DNA of 6,722 nt from an uncultured Mesorhizobium sp. (GTDB lineage: Bacteria; Pseudomonadota; Alphaproteobacteria; Rhizobiales; Rhizobiaceae): NCBI GenBank assembly GCA_950071955.1, contig CATMOC010000205.1, forward strand, positions 1 through 6,722. The letters run 5' to 3'. This document shows, piece after piece, positions 1 to 5,462 of this stretch. The number at the start of each line of letters is the position of its first letter. Positions within the stretch are counted from its first letter, which is position 1. A program made the position numbers and the translations under genes. The notes beneath the pieces were generated by a model, which made no database searches, was not told where the DNA came from, and saw only the letters and a list, made by a program, of their open reading frames with translations.

Positions 1-1613
1 GCGATGCCGAACTGGAAAGCCACATGGCGCGCGCGGCCTCGGTGCTCGATCGGCTCGACACAAACTCACCTGACACGGTCCTCGCCCAGATCGTGTCCAC
101 CTTCGGACGCACGGCGGCATTTACCGTCTCGGCTTCGGGGGTGGTGAGCGCCGTAAACATCGCCGCCGAGTCAATCCTCGGAACGTTTCCTGGCCAACCC
201 GTGACCGCTTTTCCGATCGAGAAGGACGATGCCGCACATCTCCGGAGCGAAGTGGCCCGGCTATCGGGTCCCAATGCGCGGGGGAGTTCTTTCGCCCGGT
301 TCAGGCTGACCACGACGGGCCGTCCGATCGTTGTTCGGCTTTCGCCAATCGACCAGGAGGTTGGCGGCCAGGCTCAGGTGCTGGCGGTCACCAGCGAGAT
401 GGCATGGCCCGATGGCCTGTCGGCGACAGTGCGCGAAGCCTTCGGGCTTACGGAGGCCGAGGCGGACGTTCTTCGGGCGGTCGTCGAAGGAGCCGGGATT
501 GCCGAGATCGCGGCACGAAGGGGCCGGTCCCGGGAAACAGTGAAGAGCCAGATCCGCGCCATCCTCGCAAAGACGGAAACGCGCGCCCAGGCAGAGCTCA
601 TCCGCGTTACGCTCGGTCTAATGGATGTCGTCGCCGCAACCGAGCCCAAGGCGTCGCTCAAGACGCTACGCGCGGGTGCGCGGCTGAAAGAGCGGCCCTT
701 TCGGACCTTGCAAAGGCCTGACGGGCGACGCGCCGATCACATCGTCATCGGCGACGAGAACGGTCGCACGATCCTCTACTTTCCGCAGGATCTGGGCCTG
801 ATTCGCTGGCCGGCGTCGGCCGAGGCCGCGATGGAAAGACATGGCCTGAAAGTGATCGTCCCGATCCGCCCGGGATTCGGGCATTCCACCCAGGTCAGCG
901 ATCGGTCGCATCTGGTGCAGGCCGTGGTATCCGATGTCGTAGCCATTCTCGATCACCATGGGGTCGACCAATGCCCGGTGATCGCGCTGTCCAACGACAC
1001 ATTCTATGCCTACCACATGGCGCAGATGCATCCCGACCGTCTGACTGCGATCATCAACTGCAGCGCCGGCCTTCCGCTCTTCAAGCGCGCCCAGTACGAG
1101 CGGATGCACAAGTGGCACCGCTTCATCATGGCCAACGCGCGATACGCTCCTTCCATGCTGCCGTTCATGGTGAAGGCCGGCTTCTCGCTGGCGCGGCGGA
1201 TTGGCAAGCGTGGTTTCGTGCATGCGGTCCATGGCGCTTCGCCCGCCGACGTGCAGACCTTCGAGGATCCGGAGGTCATGGAGGCGATGGTGCTGGGATC
1301 CGAGGTATGTCTTTCGGACTGGCACTCCGCGCACGTGTCCTTCGCCAATGAGAATATCATCCAGCAGGCCGACTGGAGCGACGTGGTCCGGGCTTGTGAC
1401 ATACCGATCCACATCTGGCAGGGCCATCAGGATCCGCAGATGCCGATGGCGACCATCCGCGAGATGCAGATTGAGTATCCCGACATCGTGTTTCACGAAG
1501 ACGAGAATGCGGGCCAGCTGATTTTCTTCAAGAACTGGCCGAGGATTGTCGATCTCGCGGAAAGCTACCTCCCTTCGAACGCAAGAACTGCCGTCAATCA
1601 CCCTGAGGGGTGA
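1..1613 (+). CDS. LuxR-type HTH regulator fused to an alpha/beta-hydrolase domain (5' end off window)
   Basis: Probable transcription regulator with a C-terminal hydrolase-like domain. The frame is open to the left edge (codons from base 3 read DAELESH before the first ATG at 24), so the true start is probably upstream. Numbered from that ATG (529 residues): a PAS-like region at about 20-125; a LuxR-type HTH at about 132-200 (GLTEAEADVL, then RGRSRETVKSQIRAIL as recognition helix); an alpha/beta-hydrolase fold at about 238-515. Hydrolase landmarks are the oxyanion-side RPGFG (282-286), nucleophile elbow A-L-S-N-D with Ser323, and GHQDP with Asp470. The elbow is not the usual GxSxG, and the expected catalytic His sits at Gln498 (ENAGQL). 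Enzyme activity is therefore doubtful; ligand sensing is an alternative (inference). The HTH lies mid-protein, whereas most LuxR proteins carry it at the C-terminus. A four-TM protein follows on the same strand. The domain calls are firm; ligand and target genes are unknown. Confidence 0.85.
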   Translation, partial: DAELESHMARAASVLDRLDTNSPDTVLAQIVSTFGRTAAFTVSASGVVSAVNIAAESILGTFPGQPVTAFPIEKDDAAHLRSEVARLSGPNARGSSFARFRLTTTGRPIVVRLSPIDQEVGGQAQVLAVTSEMAWPDGLSATVREAFGLTEAEADVLRAVVEGAGIAEIAARRGRSRETVKSQIRAILAKTETRAQAELIRVTLGLMDVVAATEPKASLKTLRAGARLKERPFRTLQRPDGRRADHIVIGDENGRTILYFPQDLGLIRWPASAEAAMERHGLKVIVPIRPGFGHSTQVSDRSHLVQAVVSDVVAILDHHGVDQCPVIALSNDTFYAYHMAQMHPDRLTAIINCSAGLPLFKRAQYERMHKWHRFIMANARYAPSMLPFMVKAGFSLARRIGKRGFVHAVHGASPADVQTFEDPEVMEAMVLGSEVCLSDWHSAHVSFANENIIQQADWSDVVRACDIPIHIWQGHQDPQMPMATIREMQIEYPDIVFHEDENAGQLIFFKNWPRIVDLAESYLPSNARTAVNHPEG

Positions 1614-1616
1614 TGC

Positions 1617-1640
1617 GATGGACCGTCGTTCCGGTCCATC
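1617..1640. repeat. Perfect 9-bp inverted repeat between regulator and membrane protein gene
   Basis: The arms GATGGACCG (1617-1625) and CGGTCCATC (1632-1640) are exact reverse complements around a 6-base loop. The element starts 4 bases after the regulator stop and ends 30 bases before the next ATG. As RNA it would be a stable hairpin; as DNA it is a 24-bp dyad of a size a dimeric HTH protein could bind. No T-run follows, so it does not look like a complete intrinsic terminator. Confidence 0.6.
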
Positions 1641-1670
1641 TGCCTGCGGGGCGCAACAAAGTGGTTTCTC

Positions 1671-2117
1671 ATGCTCAGCGGCACTGCGATGGTATGCGCG
1701 TTCCTATCCGCGTCCTTCTACATGGCGGCGACATTCGCCATGAAATACTGGGGTGGCCAGTCACTGCTGTTCGTCGTGCCGATTTCTGGAGCGGCGCTGA
1801 TTCTCGCGGCGGTCTTCGAGATCGAAGCGATGCGCACGGCAGAGATGGGTCGCACCTTCATCATCATCCTCGCGCTCGAATTCATGCTGACGCTGGTCTG
1901 TGCGATCTTCTTGCTCGACGAGCGCTACACGAGCCGCGATATCCTGGCGGTATGTCTCGTCTTCGCAGGCATCGTCCTTCTTTCGACACGCGACCGTCAC
2001 GACACGGCGGTGGTTGGAGGTCGAGCCATGACCGCCATCAGGCCTGCTGAACAGGTGGCAGTGCAGGTACTGAGCGAGACGGGTCCGCGTACGTCACAGC
2101 GCGCTGAGAAGGTCTGA
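1671..2117 (+). CDS. Small four-TM membrane protein, SMR/EamA-like
   Basis: A 148-residue inner-membrane protein with four predicted hydrophobic helices at about 3-25, 31-51, 61-83 and 90-106. The last helix follows an LLDERYTSRD loop, closely resembling the layout of small multidrug resistance (SMR) or half-EamA transporters; AFAG/GIVLL in TM4 also fits. Aligning its TFAMK with the TTLMK of EmrE puts Tyr17 where EmrE has the essential proton- and drug-binding Glu14, so drug/proton antiport cannot be assumed. After TM4 comes a hydrophilic tail of about 40 residues (107-148), longer than in typical SMR proteins of about 110 residues. The ATG at 1671 has only a weak ribosome site; an in-frame ATG at 1689 is possible. 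It follows the LuxR-hydrolase gene by 57 bases and may be co-transcribed with it. Substrate unknown. Confidence 0.65.
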   Translation: MLSGTAMVCAFLSASFYMAATFAMKYWGGQSLLFVVPISGAALILAAVFEIEAMRTAEMGRTFIIILALEFMLTLVCAIFLLDERYTSRDILAVCLVFAGIVLLSTRDRHDTAVVGGRAMTAIRPAEQVAVQVLSETGPRTSQRAEKV

Positions 2118-2399
2118 GGTCCGCAATTCGCCAAATGGCCATGGGGGGTAGGATGGCTAGAAAATTGGCTAGGACCAATGCCGAAACCGGCGGGTCCGAT
2201 GCGTCAGGCGGGGTCGCGGGCAAGAGCTCCACTCCTTGCGCCGATCGTTTTTTCCGATCCCTCGCGCCCTCCCGAATCGTGGAAAGAACCCGCCCGCACC
2301 CCCAGACAAACCAACCCCTTGCGCAGTTTCCGCCCGTCTTTCATCCACGTACCCACGCCCTCCCCCACAATGGTCGCCGGTTTTGCGGAAGGCGCGAAC
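2118..2399. other. Non-coding gap with direct repeat, weak hairpin and C-rich stretch
   Basis: No convincing gene was found here. The gap holds a 7-base direct repeat TGGCTAG (2154-2160 and 2166-2172, 12 bases apart). It also holds an imperfect hairpin made of GGACC/GGTCC (2172-2176/2193-2197) around GCCG/CGGC (2180-2183/2188-2191). From 2281 to 2370 the plus strand counts 44 C against 13 G in 90 bases. Such C-rich, G-poor RNA resembles Rho-loading (rut) sites, which could end transcripts from the upstream genes. I could not place a convincing -35/-10 pair for the downstream gene. Confidence 0.4.
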
Positions 2400-2807
2400 A
2401 TGCACGGTGCGGAAAGGGAGGGGCGGAGGCTGCGGCAGATCGTAACGCTGCTGCTTTCGCTCGCCGCCCTTGCCGAGAAGGCCGGCCGCCGGTCGGTTCC
2501 GGTACGCTGGTTCGTGCTCGTCCTCTTGCGCCATGCGGAGGCCGTTGCGCGCGATTTCGTCGCCGAGACGACCGGCACCACCCTGCCCTGCCCGGAGGCC
2601 CCCCTCGGCGCCGGCACCAGACCTGCGGATGCCGCGCTTCTCGCCGGGCGCCTGCGCATGCTCGCCGCTCTGCTCCGCGCCGTTCTGCCGCCCGACGGCC
2701 GCATGGACCCGCGCGTCATCTCCGCCCGCGATTCCCGCCGCCTCGCGATCAATCCGATCGCCGCTGCGTACGGCGGTTTCGTCCATCAGGCGTTCGACAC
2801 GTCCTGA
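2400..2807 (+). CDS. Small conserved-looking protein of unknown function
   Basis: I do not recognise a named family. The protein has 135 residues when started at the ATG at 2400, chosen because GGAAGG (2387-2392) sits 7 bases upstream. The frame stays open back to an ATG at 2178, and another ATG lies at 2370 (145 residues), but the extra N-terminal part is Pro-rich, lies over C-rich non-coding-looking DNA and lacks such a ribosome site. Visible features are an amphipathic Leu/Ala-rich segment (11-27), a basic motif RRSVPVRWFVLVLLRHAEAVARDF (30-53) with a short hydrophobic core (37-43), a Pro-rich linker (62-75), and a helical LLAGRLRMLAALLRAVLP (80-97). No signal peptide or clear TM helix is seen. 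Third codon positions are strongly G/C, supporting coding. It converges on lpd with 90 bases between the stops. Probably cytosolic; function unknown. Confidence 0.6.
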   Translation: MHGAEREGRRLRQIVTLLLSLAALAEKAGRRSVPVRWFVLVLLRHAEAVARDFVAETTGTTLPCPEAPLGAGTRPADAALLAGRLRMLAALLRAVLPPDGRMDPRVISARDSRRLAINPIAAAYGGFVHQAFDTS

Positions 2808-2844
2808 CCCTGGCGATCTCCGCCGGACTCCCCGTTCCCCGTCA

Positions 2845-2880
2845 CCCGCCCGGACTTCGTCCGCCAGCGGGCGCGCCCGC
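2845..2880. repeat. GC-rich hairpins between convergent genes
   Basis: Between the two convergent stop codons, CCCGC (2845-2849) pairs with GCGGG (2867-2871) and, inside it, CGGAC (2851-2855) pairs with GTCCG (2859-2863) around a TTC loop. A perfect 14-base palindrome GCGGGCGCGCCCGC (2867-2880) overlaps the right arm. No T-run follows on either strand, so intrinsic termination is not shown; these may still slow RNA polymerase or protect 3' ends. Confidence 0.3.
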
Positions 2881-2897
2881 GCGCCTGCCGTTCCCGG

Positions 2898-4358
2898 TCA
2901 GGCGTTCAGAGCCCGCCCGTAGGCGTCGAGCACGCTCTCCTTCATCATTTCCGACAGCGTCGGGTGCGGGAAGATCGTGTGCATCAGCTCTTCCTCGGTG
3001 GTCTCCAGGTTCATGGCGACGACGAAACCCTGGATGAGTTCAGTCACCTCGGCCCCCACCATATGGGCGCCGAGCAGCTGCCCGGTTTTCTTGTCGAACA
3101 CCGTCTTCACCAGCCCCTGGTCCTCGCCCAGCGCCACCGCCTTGCCGTTGGCCACGAACGGGAAGCGGCCGACGCGCACCTCGTGGCCGGCCTCTTTGGC
3201 CTTGGCTTCCGTCAGCCCCACCGACGCAACCTGCGGGTGGCAGTAGGTGCAGCCGGGGATGAGCGCCTTGTCGAGCGGATGCGGGTGGAGCCCGGCGATC
3301 TTCTCGATGCAGATCACGCCCTCGTGCTCGGCCTTGTGGGCGAGCATCGGCGGCCCGGCCACGTCGCCGATGGCGTAGATCCCGGGCACGTTGGTGCGGC
3401 ACCATTCGTCGATGACGACCGTGCCGCGCTCGGTCTTCACGCCGAGCTCCTCCAGTCCGAACCCCTCGACGTTGCCAACTACGCCGACCGCCGAGATCAT
3501 CCGGTCGGCGGTGATCTTCTCCACCTTGCCGTCCTTGGTCTCGACATGCGCCGTGACACTGTCCGACCCCTTCTCCACCTTCGTCACCTTGGCCTCGAGC
3601 AGGATCTTGATCCCCTGCTTCTCGAAGCGTTTGCGCGCCAGTTCCGAGATCTCCGGGTCTTCCACCGGCATCACCGTCTTCATCACCTCGACCACCGTCA
3701 CCTCGACGCCCATCGTGCGGTAGAAGGACGCGAACTCGATGCCGATGGCGCCCGAGCCCATGACCAGCAGCGACTTCGGCATCTTTTCGGGCACCATGGC
3801 CTCGAAATAGGTCCAGATCAGCTTGCCATCGGGCTCGATGCCGGGCAGCGCGCGCGGCCGCGCGCCGGTCGCCACGATCACGTGCTTGGCCGAATAGGTC
3901 CCCTCGCCTTTCGCGTTCTTCGGCGCCGGGTGCTGCGGCTGCATCGGCTTCTTGGCGGTCTTCGAGACGACGATCTCGGCCGGCCGGCCGTCCTTGCCGG
4001 CTTTCGCAATCTTCGCCTCGCCCCAGATCACGTCGACCTTGTTCTTCTTCATCAGGAAGCCGACGCCGTTGTTCATCCGCCCCGCCACCCCGCGGGCGCG
4101 GTCCACCACGGCCTTCAGGTCGGGCGAGATGCGGCCCTCGAGGGTGAGGCCGTAGTCCTTGGCATGTTCGGCCAGATGCATCACCTCGGCCGAGCGCAAG
4201 AGCGCCTTGGTCGGAATGCAGCCCCAGTTCGAGCAGATGCCGCCCAGATGCTCGCGCTCCACGATCGCGGTCTTCAGCCCCAGCTGCGCCGAGCGCACCG
4301 CGGTGACGTAGCCGCCGGGCCCGGCGCCGATGATTATGACGTCGTAGTTCTCAGCCAT
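2898..4358 (-). CDS. lpd: Dihydrolipoamide dehydrogenase (E3 of pyruvate dehydrogenase)
   Basis: Flavoprotein that reoxidises the dihydrolipoyl groups of E2, passing electrons through a disulfide and FAD to NAD+; cytosolic, homodimeric in the family. With the start at 4358 it has 486 residues. Visible motifs: FAD-binding GAGPGG (11-16); redox-active disulfide Cys42/Cys47 in GGICSNWGCIPTKAL; NAD-binding GSGAIG (201-206); second FAD motif AIGDVAG (329-335); C-terminal interface with catalytic His465 and Glu470 in HPTLSE. All key residues are present. Between the FAD and NAD regions a Lys/Pro/Gln-rich loop (about 133-156) makes it longer than the usual 465-475 residues. The in-frame ATG at 4379 is less likely: AAGGAG (4370-4375) serves the 4358 start, although its 11-base spacing is longer than usual. 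It is last in the pdh segment, 78 bases after ydcH, and its ribosome site lies in a long inverted repeat. Confidence 0.97.
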   Translation of the reverse strand: MAENYDVIIIGAGPGGYVTAVRSAQLGLKTAIVEREHLGGICSNWGCIPTKALLRSAEVMHLAEHAKDYGLTLEGRISPDLKAVVDRARGVAGRMNNGVGFLMKKNKVDVIWGEAKIAKAGKDGRPAEIVVSKTAKKPMQPQHPAPKNAKGEGTYSAKHVIVATGARPRALPGIEPDGKLIWTYFEAMVPEKMPKSLLVMGSGAIGIEFASFYRTMGVEVTVVEVMKTVMPVEDPEISELARKRFEKQGIKILLEAKVTKVEKGSDSVTAHVETKDGKVEKITADRMISAVGVVGNVEGFGLEELGVKTERGTVVIDEWCRTNVPGIYAIGDVAGPPMLAHKAEHEGVICIEKIAGLHPHPLDKALIPGCTYCHPQVASVGLTEAKAKEAGHEVRVGRFPFVANGKAVALGEDQGLVKTVFDKKTGQLLGAHMVGAEVTELIQGFVVAMNLETTEEELMHTIFPHPTLSEMMKESVLDAYGRALNA

Positions 4359-4361
4359 GAG

Positions 4362-4430
4362 CGCTTCCACTCCTTTCATTCCCGGCAGGAGCGTTTTGGC
4401 CGCCCGCCTGTCCAGGGAAGAGTGGAAGCG
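4362..4430 (-). promoter_or_regulatory. Long-range inverted repeat covering the lpd ribosome binding site
   Basis: On the minus-strand transcript CGCTTCCACTC (4430-4420) begins 6 bases after the ydcH stop and is the exact complement of GAGTGGAAGCG (4372-4362), which ends 3 bases before the lpd ATG. A G-U and a U-A pair extend the stem inward to 13 bp with a loop of about 43 bases. Five of the six bases of the AAGGAG ribosome site (4370-4374) would be paired. A ribosome finishing ydcH would cover the first arm and free the site, which would couple lpd translation to ydcH (inference). Confidence 0.5.
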
Positions 4431-4436
4431 TCGGCC

Positions 4437-4706
4437 TCACCCTTCCGCGATGGGTTCCGGCGCAGGCTCGTGCTGCACCAGCATCCGGTAGATCTCGTCC
4501 TTCAGCCGCATCCGCTCCTTGCGCAGGTCGGCCAGATGGAAGTCGTCGAGCGGCTCGACGTTGGTCTCGGCCCGGTGAACCGCCCGGTTCACCTCGTGGT
4601 ATTCGTTGGCGATCCGGTGGAAGTGCCCGTCGGTCTCCCGCAGATGGTGGATGAGCGTCACGTGCTCCGGGAATTCCTCGGCGAGTTCGTGCGGCGTGTG
4701 GGACAT
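4437..4706 (-). CDS. ydcH: DUF465 family protein (YdcH-like)
   Basis: An 89-residue cytosolic protein of the DUF465/YdcH family, whose function is not established. It is highly charged and predicted to be almost entirely helical, typical of a small helical hairpin: EFPEHVTLIHHLRETDGHF (11-29), then a helix through EYHEVNRAVHRAE, then the family hallmark LRKERMRLKDEIYRML (61-76). The C-terminal tail is short and acidic/Pro-rich. The start is well supported by AGGAG 7 bases before the ATG. It lies between the SGNH hydrolase (80 bases upstream) and lpd (78 bases downstream). Its upstream gap carries a perfect FNR-type box and a matching -10 element, so it is probably the first gene of an internal ydcH-lpd transcript as well as part of any pdh read-through. 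The family call is strong; the role is unknown. Confidence 0.9.
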   Translation of the reverse strand: MSHTPHELAEEFPEHVTLIHHLRETDGHFHRIANEYHEVNRAVHRAETNVEPLDDFHLADLRKERMRLKDEIYRMLVQHEPAPEPIAEG

Positions 4707-4732
4707 TCGTCTTCTCCTGTCTGGAAGTCCTC

Positions 4733-4738
4733 ACGCTA
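4733..4738 (-). promoter_or_regulatory. Candidate -10 element of the ydcH-lpd promoter
   Basis: TAGCGT on the minus strand matches the three most conserved positions of TATAAT (T1, A2, T6). It begins 22 bases past the FNR box, that is, after a 21-base gap. A transcript starting near 4725-4726 would place the box centre at about -41 and leave a leader of about 20 bases holding the AGGAG ribosome site. This is class II spacing for FNR activation. The position is inferred from spacing only. Confidence 0.4.
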
Positions 4739-4759
4739 GCCCGCCTACTTCCTTGCTCC

Positions 4760-4773
4760 TTGATTTCGATCAA
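4760..4773 (-). promoter_or_regulatory. Perfect FNR/FnrL-type operator
   Basis: TTGAT-TTCG-ATCAA on the plus strand (a symmetric site) matches the FNR/Anr/FnrL consensus TTGAT-N4-ATCAA at all ten specified bases. It lies in the 80-base gap between the SGNH hydrolase stop and the ydcH start, with its centre 60 bases upstream of the ydcH ATG. Oxygen-sensitive FNR, or a nitric-oxide-responsive Dnr/Nnr relative that reads the same site, could activate ydcH-lpd from here. Which CRP/FNR protein binds cannot be told from the site. Confidence 0.7.
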
Positions 4774-4786
4774 CGCTCCCCGGTTG

Positions 4787-5425
4787 TCACAGCCCAAGCA
4801 TCATGCGCACGATCGGCTCCAGCGCCTTGCCCACCGCGCGCGTGCTTTTCGCGTCCAGATGCACCCCGTCCAGCGGCGTCGCCTTCGCCACCGATCCAGC
4901 GTCGAAAAAGCCGCAACCGGTCTCATCGGCGAGGTCGGAATAGAGGCTCGCCAGCATCCGCGACTGCTCGATCATGCCTTCGAACATGGCGGCGAAGTCC
5001 GGATCGGCCGTCTCGCACAGCGGCGGCGGGGCGACCAGCAGGATGTCCGGCGGCTCCTGCCCCAGCGGATAGGCCGTGCCGCGCACCACGGCGATCAGCC
5101 GCCGCATGCCCTGCACGGCGCCGACCGCTCGGCCGCAGACGAAGGGCTTCATGTCGTTCGACCCCAGCATGATGATGACGAGGTCGAGCGGCGCGTGCGT
5201 GACCAGCAGCGTCGGCAGCACCCGCGCGCCGTTGCGGTCGGCCGAAGCCAGATGATCGTCGAACGCCGTCGTGCGCCCGTTCAGCCCCTCCGAGATCACC
5301 TGCACGCTCTGCCCGAGACTCGCCTGCAGCACGTTCGGCCACCGATCCTCATGCGCATGCCGCGCCGGCCCCTCGGCCGAATAGCCCCAGGTGAGGGAAT
5401 CGCCATAGCAGAGGACGGTCTTCAT
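4787..5425 (-). CDS. SGNH/GDSL hydrolase, MsAcT-like arylesterase/acyltransferase
   Basis: A 212-residue serine hydrolase of the SGNH fold, cytosolic (no signal peptide). All blocks are present: GDSLTWG (8-14) with nucleophile Ser10; EGLNGRTT (46-53) supplying the block II Gly; LDLVIIMLGSND (80-91) with oxyanion Asn90; and DGVHL (186-190) with Asp186 and His189. From memory it resembles M. smegmatis MsAcT along its whole length (LDLVIIMLG, PPPL, FFDAGSV, EGLxxRTT). That enzyme hydrolyses small esters and also transfers acetyl groups to alcohols or peroxide in water. Gly50 occupies the MsAcT Ala55 position and Asn49 that of Ser54. The ATG has GGAG 6 bases upstream. It follows E2 by 37 bases in the pdh segment, so it is probably co-transcribed with acetyl-CoA-producing genes. 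The fold and catalytic residues are sure; natural substrate and any acyl-transfer activity are not known. Confidence 0.93.
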   Translation of the reverse strand: MKTVLCYGDSLTWGYSAEGPARHAHEDRWPNVLQASLGQSVQVISEGLNGRTTAFDDHLASADRNGARVLPTLLVTHAPLDLVIIMLGSNDMKPFVCGRAVGAVQGMRRLIAVVRGTAYPLGQEPPDILLVAPPPLCETADPDFAAMFEGMIEQSRMLASLYSDLADETGCGFFDAGSVAKATPLDGVHLDAKSTRAVGKALEPIVRMMLGL

Positions 5426-5462
5426 GAGACGCTCCGCAGCTCCCCTCCTCCGCGCGCCACCC

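Noticed and set aside
666..1601. A 311-codon open frame on the minus strand
   Set aside because: Antisense shadow of the LuxR-hydrolase gene; no domain and no ribosome site of note.
1610..2050. A GTG/ATG start just after GAGGGG at the regulator stop, opening a 146-codon frame
   Set aside because: The ribosome site is attractive, but the product is Arg/His-rich and non-hydrophobic, while the overlapping frame at 1671 gives four clear membrane helices.
2243..2259. GATCG-T6-C-CGATC resembling a terminator
   Set aside because: The T-run is in the loop, not after the stem, and the stem is only 5 bp.
2135..3037. A 300-codon plus-strand frame running through the intergenic region into lpd
   Set aside because: It overlaps the 2400 gene and the lpd 3' end, is dominated by Arg/Pro/Ser from shifted GC-rich codons, and shows no domain.
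4358..4379. Lpd start at the upstream ATG (4379)
   Set aside because: That ATG has no spaced ribosome site and adds MKGVEAL, absent from typical E3 proteins; the AAGGAG site instead lies before the ATG at 4358.
2964..4739. A 591-codon open frame on the plus strand
   Set aside because: It lies antisense to lpd and ydcH, both with full motif sets. Its His/Leu/Arg/Asp-rich composition is the usual mirror of a GC-rich gene.
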